From NCBI RefSeq assembly GCF_014205635.1, contig NZ_JACIIV010000002.1:124001-188000 (forward strand): a DNA stretch of 64,000 bases, given 5' to 3'. The notes under the pieces were generated by a model. That model was given only the letters and a program-made list of their open reading frames with translations. It ran no database searches and was not told the origin of the DNA. Below are positions 53,632-62,854 of the stretch, piece after piece; position 1 is the first letter of the stretch, and each line of letters opens with the position of its first letter. Both the position numbers and the translations under genes were made by a program. Source of the DNA: Polymorphobacter multimanifer. Lineage in GTDB: Bacteria > Pseudomonadota > Alphaproteobacteria > Sphingomonadales > Sphingomonadaceae.

Positions 53632-54872
53632 AGCGTCACTCCCAGCGCTTCGGCAACGGTGAAAATGTCCTTGTCCCCGCGCCCGCACAGATTGGCGACG
53701 ATCAGCTGGTCCGCTGCCATCGTCGGTGCCATCCGCGCAATCGCCGCGAGCGCATGGCTCGGTTCAAGTGCCGGGATGATCCCCTCGATCGCGCACAACA
53801 GCTTGAAGGCCTCGAGCGCCTCGTCATCGGTCGCCGCCTGATACTCCACGCGGCCGATAGCATGCAGCCAGGCATGTTCCGGGCCGATGCCCGGATAGTC
53901 GAGCCCCGCCGAAATGCTGTGCGCCTCGGTGATCTGGCCGTCTTCATCCTGCAGCAGCATCGTCTTGTTGCCGTGCAGCACCCCCGGGCGCCCGCCGGCA
54001 AGCGACGCGGCATGCGCGCCCGACTCGAGACCATGGCCCGAAGCCTCGACCCCGACCATCCGCACACTCGAATCGTCGAGGAAAGGATGGAACAGCCCGA
54101 TCGCGTTCGAGCCACCGCCGATCGCCGCCACCAGCAGGTCCGGCAGCTTGCCCTCGCGCGCCAGGATCTGTTCGCGTGCCTCGGTGCCGATCACGCTCTG
54201 GAAATCGCGCACCATCGCCGGATACGGGTGCGGACCGGCCGCGGTGCCGATGATGTAGAAGGTGTCGTGCACATTGGTCACCCAGTCGCGAAGCGCGTCG
54301 TTCATCGCATCCTTGAGCGTCTTCGAGCCGCTCTCGACCGCGCGCACCTCGGCCCCCAGCAGCTTCATGCGGAACACATTGGGCGCCTGGCGGGCGATGT
54401 CGCGCGAGCCCATGTAGATCGTGCACGGCAGACCGAAGCGCGCCGCCACGGTGGCGGTGGCCACACCATGCTGGCCCGCACCCGTCTCGGCGATGATCCG
54501 CGTCTTGCCCATCCGCTTGGCGAGCAGGATCTGGCCGATGCAGTTGTTGATCTTGTGCGCGCCGGTGTGGTTGAGCTCGTCGCGCTTGAGGTAGATTTTC
54601 GCACCGCCCCCAGGCTGCCCTTGGGCAGCCGCAACCTTGGCCAGATGGTGGGTCAGCCGCTCGGCAAAATACAGCGGGCTTGGACGCCCGACATAATGCG
54701 TCATCAGGTCGTCGAACTCGGCCTTGAACGCCGGATCGGCCTTGGCGGCCTCATAGGCGGCTTCCAGCTCGAGGATGAGCGGCATCAGCGTCTCGGCGAC
54801 ATAGCGGCCGCCAAAAGCGCCGAAATGGCCATTCGCATCGGGCCCGGCGCGCAGGGACGTGGCGATGTTCAT
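53628..54872 (-). CDS. trpB: Tryptophan synthase beta chain
   Basis: 414 residues. [15 protein letters not shown] at the N-terminus, pyridoxal-phosphate Lys107 in [25 protein letters not shown], and the phosphate cup GGGSNAIG. It joins indole with serine to make tryptophan. Start ATG overlaps the trpF stop. Confidence 0.97.
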   Translation of the reverse strand: MNIATSLRAGPDANGHFGAFGGRYVAETLMPLILELEAAYEAAKADPAFKAEFDDLMTHYVGRPSPLYFAERLTHHLAKVAAAQGQPGGGAKIYLKRDELNHTGAHKINNCIGQILLAKRMGKTRIIAETGAGQHGVATATVAARFGLPCTIYMGSRDIARQAPNVFRMKLLGAEVRAVESGSKTLKDAMNDALRDWVTNVHDTFYIIGTAAGPHPYPAMVRDFQSVIGTEAREQILAREGKLPDLLVAAIGGGSNAIGLFHPFLDDSSVRMVGVEASGHGLESGAHAASLAGGRPGVLHGNKTMLLQDEDGQITEAHSISAGLDYPGIGPEHAWLHAIGRVEYQAATDDEALEAFKLLCAIEGIIPALEPSHALAAIARMAPTMAADQLIVANLCGRGDKDIFTVAEALGVTL

Positions 54873-55516
54873 GCCATCACCGCCGCCGCAAAGGCCTTGA
54901 TCTTTTCGACTGATTTCACGCCAGACCTGCTTTCCACACCCGAAGAGACATCAACAAACCCCGGCTGCACCGCCGCGATCGCCTCGGCCACATTGCCGGG
55001 GGCCAGACCACCGCCAAGCCCCCAGGGCCGGCCGATGTTCGTGCCCTGCAGCAGCCGCCAGTCGAACGCCAGCCCATTGCCGCCCGGCAGGGTCGCCTCC
55101 CCCGAGGCGGTTTCCCTAGGGGCTTTCGCATCGAGGAGCAACCATTCCGCCGGACCCGCGGCTGCCACCGCGGCGCGAATATCGGCTTGCGTCGCCACCC
55201 CCGCCGCACGCCATACCGGCCGCCGGGTGCGCGTCGCCACCGCGGCAATCCGCTCGGGGGTTTCGGCGCCGTGCAACTGCAACGTGTCGATTCCGGCGGC
55301 GAGCACCGCGTCGATCAGCGCGTCATCGGCATCCACCAGCACCGCCACCCGCCGCCGCCCTTCCGGCACCCGCACGAGCAATCCGGCCGCCTGCTCGGGC
55401 GACAGATGGCGCGGCGAGCGCGGGAAGAACACGAAGCCCAGCGCAAAAGCGCCCACGCTCACCGCTGCATCGACGGTCTCGGGCGTCGACAGCCCGCAGA
55501 TCTTGAAGCGCGTCAC
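54869..55516 (-). CDS. trpF: Phosphoribosylanthranilate isomerase
   Basis: 215 residues from GTG 55516, which overlaps the pyrF stop (GTGA). Catalytic [14 protein letters not shown] near the start, [26 protein letters not shown], and [14 protein letters not shown] near the end. A classical TIM-barrel isomerase of the tryptophan pathway. The earlier pathway genes trpE, D and C are not in this window. Confidence 0.96.
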   Translation of the reverse strand: MTRFKICGLSTPETVDAAVSVGAFALGFVFFPRSPRHLSPEQAAGLLVRVPEGRRRVAVLVDADDALIDAVLAAGIDTLQLHGAETPERIAAVATRTRRPVWRAAGVATQADIRAAVAAAGPAEWLLLDAKAPRETASGEATLPGGNGLAFDWRLLQGTNIGRPWGLGGGLAPGNVAEAIAAVQPGFVDVSSGVESRSGVKSVEKIKAFAAAVMA

Positions 55517-56190
55517 AGGCTGGCCGCAATCGCCGCCGCCGCTGCGGCTGGATCGGCAGCATCGGTGATCGGCCGGCCGATGACGAGCATCGTCGCCCCC
55601 GCCGCCAGCGCCTGCGCCGGCGTCATCACCCGCTTCTGGTCACCGAGTGCAGCCCCCGCGGGGCGGATGCCGGGCACCACGAACTCGCCCTCTGGCCATT
55701 CAGCACTCAGCGTCGCCACTTCGTGCGGCGAGCACACCACCCCGTCGAGTCCCGCTTCGCGCGTCAGCTCTGCAAGCCGAGCCACCTGCGCCGCCGGACC
55801 ATCGCCCACCCCGACGCCCGTCAGGTCATCGGCGTCGAGGCTGGTGAGTACCGTTACCGCAATCAGCTTCGTCCCCGGCGAACACGCCGCGCGCGCTGCC
55901 TGCATCATCGCCAGCCCGCCTCCGGCATGAACATTGACCATGTACAGCCCAAGCCCCGCCAGCGAGTGCAGCGCCCCGGCCACGGTGTTGGGAATGTCGT
56001 GAAGCTTGAGATCAAGAAAGATCGGCAGCCCTAAATCGGCCATCCGCCGCACCCCCTCGGGCCCCTGCGCCGTGAAGAACTGCAGCCCCAATTTCAGCCC
56101 GCCGACATGGGGCGCCACGGCGCGAGCAATGGCCTGCGCCGTGCCAAGGTCGGACGTGTCGAGCCCGACGAACAGCGGATTGGCCGTCAC
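55513..56190 (-). CDS. pyrF: Orotidine 5'-phosphate decarboxylase
   Basis: 225 residues from GTG 56190, directly after the LapA-like stop. Active site D60-L-K62-L-H-D65 in FLDLKLHDIPNTV, and PGIRPAGAALGDQKRVMTP. It makes UMP from OMP. Coupled to trpF in one operon, so pyrimidine and tryptophan synthesis, which both use PRPP, are expressed together. Confidence 0.96.
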   Translation of the reverse strand: MTANPLFVGLDTSDLGTAQAIARAVAPHVGGLKLGLQFFTAQGPEGVRRMADLGLPIFLDLKLHDIPNTVAGALHSLAGLGLYMVNVHAGGGLAMMQAARAACSPGTKLIAVTVLTSLDADDLTGVGVGDGPAAQVARLAELTREAGLDGVVCSPHEVATLSAEWPEGEFVVPGIRPAGAALGDQKRVMTPAQALAAGATMLVIGRPITDAADPAAAAAAIAASL

Positions 56191-56535
56191 TCAGCACCCC
56201 GCCGGCGGCACGATCGTCGGCTGCGCCTGCCCCGGGAGTGCCGTGCTGCTCACCGGCCGCGGCGCAGCCGCGGTTGCCGGCGCCTCCCCGCGCACTTCGC
56301 GCAACTGTCGCTCGGCGCGCTCCAGCTTGTGGCGCAGCACGGTGCGCGCCGCGATATGCGAGAGCCAGGTCGGCAGCCACCCTGCCAGGAACGCGCCAAG
56401 GATCACCAGCGGCAGCGGCGCCTGCACCGATCGGCCATCGGGCAGCAGGAATGGCACCAGCGTCCAGTTGGCGACCGAAAGCAGCAGGAACAGGAAGCCC
56501 ACCAGCACAACCAGCAGGATACGCACCACGCTCAT
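56191..56535 (-). CDS. LapA/DUF1049-like small membrane protein
   Basis: 114 residues; ATG 56535 overlaps the CinA-like stop. Two membrane helices (VRILLVVLVGFLFLLLSVANW; LPLVILGAFLAGWLPTWLSHI) with the LapA pattern NWTLVPFLLP between, followed by a coiled helix (HKLERAERQLREV) and an Ala/Pro tail. LapA-type proteins are linked to lipopolysaccharide assembly in some bacteria; the call here is by layout. Confidence 0.75.
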   Translation of the reverse strand: MSVVRILLVVLVGFLFLLLSVANWTLVPFLLPDGRSVQAPLPLVILGAFLAGWLPTWLSHIAARTVLRHKLERAERQLREVRGEAPATAAAPRPVSSTALPGQAQPTIVPPAGC

Positions 56536-57314
56536 ATCTCGGCATCCACCGCCGGAATGCCAACTTCGGCCAGTGCGGCGACCAGCGCCGCCGCCACTGC
56601 ATCGAGCTGGACCTGACTGGTGGAGCGCAGCACGAAATTCGCCCCCGTCAGGCCTTCGCGCCAGAAAGGGTAGCTGCCGATCTGCACGCCGGGATGCGCC
56701 TTTTCCACCGCCGCCAGCGTATCGGCCGCTGCACTCTCCTGCGTCCACGCCCCGATGGTCCGGCTGAGCACCCTTTTGCCCCCCTGCAACTGCCCATCGA
56801 GTGCCGCCAGCATCCCCTGGGTGATGATCGGCACCCCCGCCATGATGAAGATGTTGCCGATGCGGATGCCCGGCGCCTTGGTCTTCGGGTTGTGAATCAG
56901 CGACGCACCCTCGGGTGTCCGCGCCATGCGAAGCCGCGCATCATTGAGCTTGTCGCCATAATATCCGGCCAGGATCGCCTGCGCATCGGGATGCACGATC
57001 ACCGGCACACCAAGGGCGGCAGCAATGGCATCGACCGTGATGTCATCATGCGTCGGCCCGATGCCACCGGTGGTGAACAGATAGTCATGGCCGCTCGAAA
57101 GCGCTTTCACGGCATCGCCGATCGCTGCCATGTCATCAGCCACCACCCGCACTTCGCGAAGCTGAATCCCCTGCACGCCCAACCATTTGGCCAGATAGGC
57201 GAGGTTGGCATCCTGGGTGCGCCCCGACAATATCTCGTCGCCGATGATCAGCAGCGCCGCGGTCCAGACACGGTCGGCGTCTTCGCCAGGCAGGGGGGCA
57301 GCGGCAATGTCCAT
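56532..57314 (-). CDS. CinA-like competence/damage protein, MoCF domain
   Basis: 260 residues from ATG 57314. N-terminal molybdopterin-binding (MoCF) domain: TAALLIIGDEILSGRTQDANLAYLAKWL, VADDMAAI, DYLFTTGGIGPTHDDITVDAIAAAL. It lacks the C-terminal nicotinamide-nucleotide amidase domain of full CinA, so it is the short form. Function in vivo is unclear. Probable first gene of the eight-gene operon ending in folC, and divergent from map. Confidence 0.88.
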   Translation of the reverse strand: MDIAAAPLPGEDADRVWTAALLIIGDEILSGRTQDANLAYLAKWLGVQGIQLREVRVVADDMAAIGDAVKALSSGHDYLFTTGGIGPTHDDITVDAIAAALGVPVIVHPDAQAILAGYYGDKLNDARLRMARTPEGASLIHNPKTKAPGIRIGNIFIMAGVPIITQGMLAALDGQLQGGKRVLSRTIGAWTQESAAADTLAAVEKAHPGVQIGSYPFWREGLTGANFVLRSTSQVQLDAVAAALVAALAEVGIPAVDAEI

Positions 57315-57419
57315 CGCACTTTCTGTAGCGGAGCCGCGCCGCCCCCGCAAAGCACCAATCGCCGCCTCTCTCCTCTGGCCCGATTGCCCTCACCCGCCAA
57401 CGCGCTTATCTGTAAAGTC

Positions 57420-58217
57420 ATGGACCAGACCACGACCCTCCTCGAAACCAGCGAAGGCCATATCCGGCTGCACGGCCCTGCAGGCTTCGAAGGCATGCGC
57501 CGCGCCGGCAAGCTGGCCGCGCAGGTGCTCGACATGCTCACCCCGCACGTCGTGCCCGGTGTGGTGACGCTCGATCTCGACCGCATGGCGTGGGAATTCG
57601 TCCGCGCCGCCGGTGCAGCGTCCGCCACCGTCTTCTACCGCGGCTTCTCGCACAGCCTGTGCATCAGCCCCAACCATGTCGTCTGCCACGGCATCCCGTC
57701 CGAAGCAAAGAAGCTCAAGGACGGGGATATCGTCAACATCGACGTCACCGTCGTCGTCGATGGCTGGTACGGCGACACGAGCCGCATGTATCTCGTCGGT
57801 GATGTGCCGCTGAAGGCGCGCCGCCTCGTCGAGATCACCCATGAGTGCCTCGAGCGTGCCATTGCGGTTGCCAAGCCCGGTGCCACGCTCGGCGACATCG
57901 GCCATGCCGTGCAATCGCATGCGGAGGCGCAGCGCTTCTCGGTGGTGCGCGATTTCTGCGGCCACGGGCTGGGGCAGGTCTTTCACGATGCTCCCAATAT
58001 CGTCCATTACGGCAAACCGGGGCGCGGTCTGGTGCTCCAGCCCGGCATGTTCTTCACCATCGAGCCAATGATCAACGCCGGACGCGCCGATGTGAAGATC
58101 CTCGACGATGGCTGGACTGCCGTCACCCGCGATCGTTCGCTGTCGGCACAATGGGAGCATTCAATCGGCATCACCGAAACCGGCAGCGAAGTGTTCACCC
58201 GCTCTCTTCTCGGCTGA
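57420..58217 (+). CDS. map: Methionine aminopeptidase, type I
   Basis: 265 residues from ATG 57420. Metal ligands are in place: two Asp in VNIDVTVVVDGWYGDTSRM, His in FCGHGLGQVFH, Glu in FTIEPM and Glu in QWEHSIGI. ISPNHVVCHGIP is the substrate loop. It trims the starting Met of new proteins. radC starts one base after its stop. Confidence 0.96.
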   Translation: MDQTTTLLETSEGHIRLHGPAGFEGMRRAGKLAAQVLDMLTPHVVPGVVTLDLDRMAWEFVRAAGAASATVFYRGFSHSLCISPNHVVCHGIPSEAKKLKDGDIVNIDVTVVVDGWYGDTSRMYLVGDVPLKARRLVEITHECLERAIAVAKPGATLGDIGHAVQSHAEAQRFSVVRDFCGHGLGQVFHDAPNIVHYGKPGRGLVLQPGMFFTIEPMINAGRADVKILDDGWTAVTRDRSLSAQWEHSIGITETGSEVFTRSLLG

Positions 58218-58218
58218 C

Positions 58219-58890
58219 ATGACTGATGCAGCAGGCCATCGCGAGCGCCTGCGCCAGCGGCTGCTCGAAGGCGGCGGTGATGGTTTCCACGATTACGAGC
58301 TGCTGGAATATCTGCTCGCCCTCGCCTTGCCGCGCCGCGACACCAAGCCTCTCGCCAAGGCGCTGATCGACGAGTTCGGCAGCCTTGCCAGCCTCCTTGC
58401 CGCCACCCCCACCGAGCTGCTCCGCGTCCCCGGCCTCGGGGAAAGTGCAGCGGCAGCCCTCAAGTTCGTCGAGGCGGTGATGCTGCGCAGCCAGCGCCGC
58501 GCGCTGGAAAAGCGCCCCGTGCTGTCGAGCTGGGCGGCGCTGACCGATTATCTTCACGCCGGCATGGCGCACCGCGCCACCGAGCAATTCCGGGTGATCT
58601 ATCTCGATACCAAAAACCAGATCATGCGCGACGAGGTGCTCGGTGAAGGCACAGTCAACGCTGCGCCGGTCTATCCCCGCGAGGTCGTCAAGCGCGCGCT
58701 GGAAATCCAGGCCGCTGCGGTCATTCTCGTTCACAACCACCCCAGCGGAGACCCCACGGCCTCCCAGGACGATATCGTCATGACCCGCGCGATCATCGAA
58801 GCGGGCCGCCACCTCGGCCTTGCTGTCCATGATCATGTCATCATCGGCCGCAGCGGCCATGTTTCGATGCGCGCGCAGGGGTTGCTGTAG
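58219..58890 (+). CDS. radC: RadC/JAB-domain protein
   Basis: 223 residues from ATG 58219. N-terminal helix-hairpin-helix (ATPTELLRVPGLGESAAAALK) and the JAMM metal site EGTVNAAPVYPREVVKRAL, HNHPSGDPTASQDD. Once named a DNA-repair protein; the activity is not established, a JAMM metalloprotease-like site being the only firm clue. Convergent with the sulfatase gene, 7 bases apart. Confidence 0.93.
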   Translation: MTDAAGHRERLRQRLLEGGGDGFHDYELLEYLLALALPRRDTKPLAKALIDEFGSLASLLAATPTELLRVPGLGESAAAALKFVEAVMLRSQRRALEKRPVLSSWAALTDYLHAGMAHRATEQFRVIYLDTKNQIMRDEVLGEGTVNAAPVYPREVVKRALEIQAAAVILVHNHPSGDPTASQDDIVMTRAIIEAGRHLGLAVHDHVIIGRSGHVSMRAQGLL

Positions 58891-58897
58891 TTCAAAC

Positions 58898-60808
58898 CTA
58901 CGGCAGCGGCGTTACCAACGGAAAATTCGGTACTGGCGTTTCGAACAGTCCCAGCAAGCGCTGCAGCACTGCGGGGTTGCCGCTGATCTGCATCTGGCCG
59001 GCGCCCATCAGCGCGGCCGGGGTGACCTGGCCGGCAACCAGGCCGATCAGGCCCAGCCGGGGAAGGGTGAGGGTAGCGTCAGCCGGCAGGTCGTCACTCA
59101 CCTCGTGCAGCATCACGCCGTTGCCGATGCTGATGAGATGGCGCTCGCCCACGTCGGGGGCAACGATGGCGACGGCAAAGGCCGGGCCCAGCGCGCGTTC
59201 CGGCAGCACGCGCACGCTCATCGCATCGAGGACGTCGGCGACGCGCAGATTCGCGCCGAGCCGATTGGTGCCCGGCACGCGCACCGGCTTGACGCCGCCG
59301 CGAAGCTCCTGCGCGCCGGACAGGTAGAAGTTGCGCCATACCGCCGATTCGGCCTGAATCGCGAGCTGGTCGAAACTGGCGGCAAGGCCTTCGCGCGCGT
59401 CGCTGTCACCGCCGGCGCGGACCATCTGGCCGAACAGCGTGGCGGCCCAGCGGTCCTCGCCGGCGGCAGCGGCCTTGCGGGCCAGCGCGAGCGTTCGCGC
59501 CGGTCCACCCAGCGCCTCCACCCATTTCCGTGCCTGCTCATCGCGCGGCAGCGGATCGAGGGTGGCCGGGTCGCCATTGAACGCACCCAGATAGCGCTGG
59601 TAAACGGCGCGGGCGTTGAACTTGAGGCTGCCGTAATGGCCGCGGTTGAACCAACGCTTCGCCAGCGGCGGCGGCAGCGCGATCGCCTCGGCAATCTCGC
59701 CGGCATCAAGGCCCCTGTTGAGCAGTCGCACGCTCTCGTTGTGCACGAATGCATAGGCCTGCGCGTGTTCGAGCAGATATCGGTCGATCTCGGCCGACCC
59801 CCAGCGCGGCCAGAAGTGCGAGGCGAACATCACATCGCTCTTCGCGGCATAGGCCCGGCGGCTCTTCAGCAGCTGCGCCGCCCAGCCCTTGGCATCGCGC
59901 ACCAGCGCGCCACGCGGGGTGAGCAAATTGTGCATGGCGCCATTGGCATTCTCGGCCATGCACAGGGCCCGCAGCCCCGGCAGATAGAAATTCATCTCGG
60001 CCGGCGCTTCGGTATCGGGCGTAAGCTGGAATTCGAAGGCAATGCCGTCGATCGTCTGCACCAGCGTCTCGGGCGTGATCTCGTGGGTGGGTGGCAGCAA
60101 TCCGATGGTGCCCCCGGCGCGCACCGCCCCGAGGCCCGACGACACCTGCCCTTCCGGCCCCCGCGGCAACAGTTGGCCGAACATGTAGTCGGCGCGGCGG
60201 ATCATGGCGCCGCCGGCAATGACATTCTCCGCCACGGCATGGTCCATGAAGCCTTGCGGCGCGTAGATCGGCACGCTGCCGGGCTTCGCGACGCCGCCGG
60301 CGCCGCCGAAATGATCGGCGTGGCTGTGAGTGTAGACAATGGCACTGACCGGCCGGCGCCCAAGCTTCTCGTTGGCCAGCGCCAGCCCCGCTGCCGCCAT
60401 TTCCTCGGTAGTAAGCGGATCGACGATGATCCAGCCGGTCGTGCCGGCGATCAACGTCATCACCGAAAGGTCGAAGCCGCGGATCTGCCAGATCCCGTCC
60501 ATCACCTTGAAAAGCCCGTGCTTCGCCACTAGCGCCGCATTGCGCCACAGGCTGGGATTGACGGTGGCGGGTGCGGGACCACTGAACTGCGCATCCTCAC
60601 GAAAATCGCGAAGCACGGCGCCGTTCGCGTCCTTCACCAGCGGGTCGCCTCGGCTTGCGACGAAGCCACGCGCGGCAAAGTCGAAGTCCTGTGTGTCGGT
60701 GAAATCCAGAGTTGCGGCCAGCTTCGCATTGGCTGCGGTGGTGGCAGCGTTGGGCGGTGCGGCCAGCACTGGCGTGGCGATAAACAGGGCAAGGATGATG
60801 GCGCGCAT
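58898..60808 (-). CDS. Exported alkyl/aryl sulfatase (SdsA1-like)
   Basis: 636 residues with a short signal peptide (MRAIILALFIATPVLA). Metallo-beta-lactamase core: T160-H161-S-H163-A-D165-H166-FGGAG, LIAGTTGWIIVDPLTTEEMAAA and NFYLPGLRALCMAENANGAMHNLLTPRGA. A dimerisation helix bundle and a C-terminal SCP2-like domain (TLPRLGLIGLVAGQVTPAALMGAG, GNPAVLQRLLGLFE) complete the SdsA1 plan. It releases sulfate from long-chain alkyl sulfates in the periplasm, giving sulfur or carbon. Confidence 0.9.
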   Translation of the reverse strand: MRAIILALFIATPVLAAPPNAATTAANAKLAATLDFTDTQDFDFAARGFVASRGDPLVKDANGAVLRDFREDAQFSGPAPATVNPSLWRNAALVAKHGLFKVMDGIWQIRGFDLSVMTLIAGTTGWIIVDPLTTEEMAAAGLALANEKLGRRPVSAIVYTHSHADHFGGAGGVAKPGSVPIYAPQGFMDHAVAENVIAGGAMIRRADYMFGQLLPRGPEGQVSSGLGAVRAGGTIGLLPPTHEITPETLVQTIDGIAFEFQLTPDTEAPAEMNFYLPGLRALCMAENANGAMHNLLTPRGALVRDAKGWAAQLLKSRRAYAAKSDVMFASHFWPRWGSAEIDRYLLEHAQAYAFVHNESVRLLNRGLDAGEIAEAIALPPPLAKRWFNRGHYGSLKFNARAVYQRYLGAFNGDPATLDPLPRDEQARKWVEALGGPARTLALARKAAAAGEDRWAATLFGQMVRAGGDSDAREGLAASFDQLAIQAESAVWRNFYLSGAQELRGGVKPVRVPGTNRLGANLRVADVLDAMSVRVLPERALGPAFAVAIVAPDVGERHLISIGNGVMLHEVSDDLPADATLTLPRLGLIGLVAGQVTPAALMGAGQMQISGNPAVLQRLLGLFETPVPNFPLVTPLP

Positions 60809-60861
60809 GAACGGCAGTTTAACCCTTTATGCCACCAATGTGCTTGCCATTTGGGCGAGGC

Positions 60862-61665
60862 TCAGCGGATGCGCAAAATGAGGCTCTGGCTGGCCGTCGC
60901 AAGTAGGGTTCCGTCCTCGGCGAACAGGTGCGCGCTCCCATGTGCGAAGCCCTGTGCCGTGGCATGGATGCGGATATCGGCGAGCACCCAGGTTGTCGGC
61001 ACCAGCCGTGCAAAGCGGATCGTGTTGTCGAGGCTGTTGCCACCCGCCGCGGTGCCCAGCGCATTACCGACGCCCGAGGGCAGGAAGTCCGCCATCAGCG
61101 CCAGCGACGTGCGGTCGACAATGCCCGATGCCGGCCGAATCCAGAGCCGGGCAATGCCATCTTCGCTCGGTTCGGTATCGATCCGCGCCTTGCCGAAGCG
61201 GCCCTTGGCCACCCGCTTGTCGAAGCCGGCGTTCACATCATCGGGGCGGCGCGTCCAATCATAATCGAAGGCGGGGCACGCCTCGGGCGCCGGCACGTCC
61301 GGCATCACCGCCCATTGCGCCTCCGGCTGGCCGGGCCGCACGCCGAGTGCGGCGTTGACGGTGATGATTTCGGCATCGCCTCCATCGCTGTTTCTGGCGC
61401 GCGCCACCACCCGCGCTTGGCTGGTGTATTTGCCCGTCACCGGCACTGTCACTTCAAGATCGAGGGTCGTGCCTGGCCGCGCATAGCTCAGATATTGCGC
61501 CGCTGCCCACACTGTCGGCCTGCCCGTCACCGTCTCGATTGCAGTCAGCCCGGCGGCCATGCCGGCACCCCCGAACAGAAACTGGTTGTCGGGGTGCCCG
61601 ACACACAGGTGCTGATCGACAGCGAGGCGAAAGCGGTTCGGGCCAAGCGGTTCAAGCGGGATCAT
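60862..61665 (-). CDS. Acyl-CoA thioesterase, double-hotdog fold
   Basis: 267 residues. First hotdog: FRLAVDQHLCVGHPDNQFLFGGAGMAAGLTAIE, TVWAAAQYLSYARPG. Second: MADFLPSGVG, NSLDNTIRFARLVPTTWVLADIRIHATAQGFAHGSAHLFAEDGTLLATASQ. The TesB-type layout fits an acyl-CoA thioesterase of unknown chain preference. ATG 61665 overlaps the stop of the PssE-like gene. Confidence 0.85.
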   Translation of the reverse strand: MIPLEPLGPNRFRLAVDQHLCVGHPDNQFLFGGAGMAAGLTAIETVTGRPTVWAAAQYLSYARPGTTLDLEVTVPVTGKYTSQARVVARARNSDGGDAEIITVNAALGVRPGQPEAQWAVMPDVPAPEACPAFDYDWTRRPDDVNAGFDKRVAKGRFGKARIDTEPSEDGIARLWIRPASGIVDRTSLALMADFLPSGVGNALGTAAGGNSLDNTIRFARLVPTTWVLADIRIHATAQGFAHGSAHLFAEDGTLLATASQSLILRIR

Positions 61666-62180
61666 GCGTCGATGAAAGCCTTGATCCGCGCCGTCAGTTC
61701 CGCGGCGGCAAAGTAAGAGATGGGGGCCGGCGCTGTGCCGCTGTCGGCAAGCAGCATTGCGGCGCGCACCACAAGATCGGTTTCGTCATGCGCCACATAC
61801 AGGCCGGGCCGGCAGCCGACATGGACGGCAGTCGCCATCTGGTGCTCGGTATTGTGTTCACCTAACGCCTGGCGGCGTGGCAGCATGAGCAGCGGCTTGC
61901 CCGCCTCGATGGCGCTGATGATCGATCCCATGCCGGCATGCGCCACAAACAGCCTGCTGCCTACAACATGCGCCTTGTAGGCCGCCGGCGGCATCAGCCG
62001 CAGCCAGCGGGCGTGGGCAGGCTCGGTGCGGCCTCGACCGATTTGAATGAGGACGTCGAGGTCGGGATGGGCTTGGGCAAAGGCATCCATGGCGTGAACT
62101 AGGCGCTCGAACGGCATCATCGAGCCGACCGAAACGAAGACATCCGGCGCATTGCCGGCGCGAGTGTCCATGGCGGTCAC
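61662..62180 (-). CDS. Alg13/PssE-like glycosyltransferase catalytic subunit (copy 2)
   Basis: 172 residues from GTG 62180, preferred because GGGGGAG lies 6 bases before it and it overlaps the upstream stop (GTGA); ATG 62171 is the alternative. VFVSVGSMMPFERLVHAMDAF, then LFVAHAGMGSIISAIEAGKPLLMLPRRQALGEHNTEHQ is the UDP-sugar site. Pairs with the PssD-like protein upstream, as in copy 1 at 47120-48087. Confidence 0.88.
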   Translation of the reverse strand: MTAMDTRAGNAPDVFVSVGSMMPFERLVHAMDAFAQAHPDLDVLIQIGRGRTEPAHARWLRLMPPAAYKAHVVGSRLFVAHAGMGSIISAIEAGKPLLMLPRRQALGEHNTEHQMATAVHVGCRPGLYVAHDETDLVVRAAMLLADSGTAPAPISYFAAAELTARIKAFIDA

Positions 62181-62635
62181 AGCACGCTCCCCCAATGATC
62201 AACGCCCGGCTCGGCCAGCTGCGGCCATTGGGTGATGGTGGTGCCGGCGATGCGTCGCGCCAGCCGACCGGACCCTGACAACGTTTCGGAGTTGGCAATA
62301 CTGTCCACCCACAAAGTGCGCACCCCGAATGGCTTGACAAGGGCCAGCGCAATGAGTGGCGGCAGCGCCCCGGTGGTCACGATCACTTGTGGCCGCACGC
62401 GCATCAAAATGATGATCAGGTCGAACAGCGTAAGCGGCACTCGCCACCAATCGGCGCGTGAAACATCGCGGAAGCTGTAGTAGGGCTGGCCAATCACCTC
62501 CGAAGCCATATCCGGGTGCACGCTGGCAAAATGTACGCTGTGACCGGCAAAGCCGGGGCGGAGGCGCAGCAGCTGCACAAAATGCCCGCCACCCGACGCA
62601 ATCGCCAAAATTCGCTTGCCTACCATGGCAGCCAT
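62177..62635 (-). CDS. Alg14/PssD-like glycosyltransferase membrane subunit (copy 2)
   Basis: 152 residues. RILAIASGGGHFVQLLRLRPGF is the acceptor loop (GGGH), followed by the membrane segment VPLTLFDLIIILMRV, RPQVIVTTGALPPLIALALVKPFGVRTLWVDSIAN and TITQWPQLAE. Start taken as ATG 62635; a second ATG at 62626 is possible. It overlaps the DUF1289 stop. Sequence differs clearly from copy 1, so this is not a recent duplicate. Confidence 0.87.
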   Translation of the reverse strand: MAAMVGKRILAIASGGGHFVQLLRLRPGFAGHSVHFASVHPDMASEVIGQPYYSFRDVSRADWWRVPLTLFDLIIILMRVRPQVIVTTGALPPLIALALVKPFGVRTLWVDSIANSETLSGSGRLARRIAGTTITQWPQLAEPGVDHWGSVL

Positions 62636-62823
62636 TTCCGCGCGGGCTTTGCCACGCGACGCGGCAATTCAGCCAGCAGGGCGCGCTTTTCCGCCTCCGA
62701 AGCCAAGGGCCAATGCGTGATCTCATGCACGGTGCGGCGGCAGCCCTCGCACCAGCCGGTCGCTTTGTCGATACGGCAGACATTGGTGCACGGCGATGGC
62801 ACAGGGGGTGCGGGCGCAGTCAT
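62620..62823 (-). CDS. DUF1289 cysteine-rich small protein
   Basis: 67 residues from ATG 62823. Four Cys (12, 16, 25, 28) in SPCTNVCRIDKATGWCEGCRRT, followed by the conserved EITHWPLASEAEKRALLAELPRR. The cysteines suggest a zinc or Fe-S site. Function unknown; the family is common in proteobacteria, often in operons with unrelated enzymes. Confidence 0.93.
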   Translation of the reverse strand: MTAPAPPVPSPCTNVCRIDKATGWCEGCRRTVHEITHWPLASEAEKRALLAELPRRVAKPARKWLPW

Positions 62824-62854
62824 GCCAGCGCTATGCCGCAACTGCGAAAGCATG

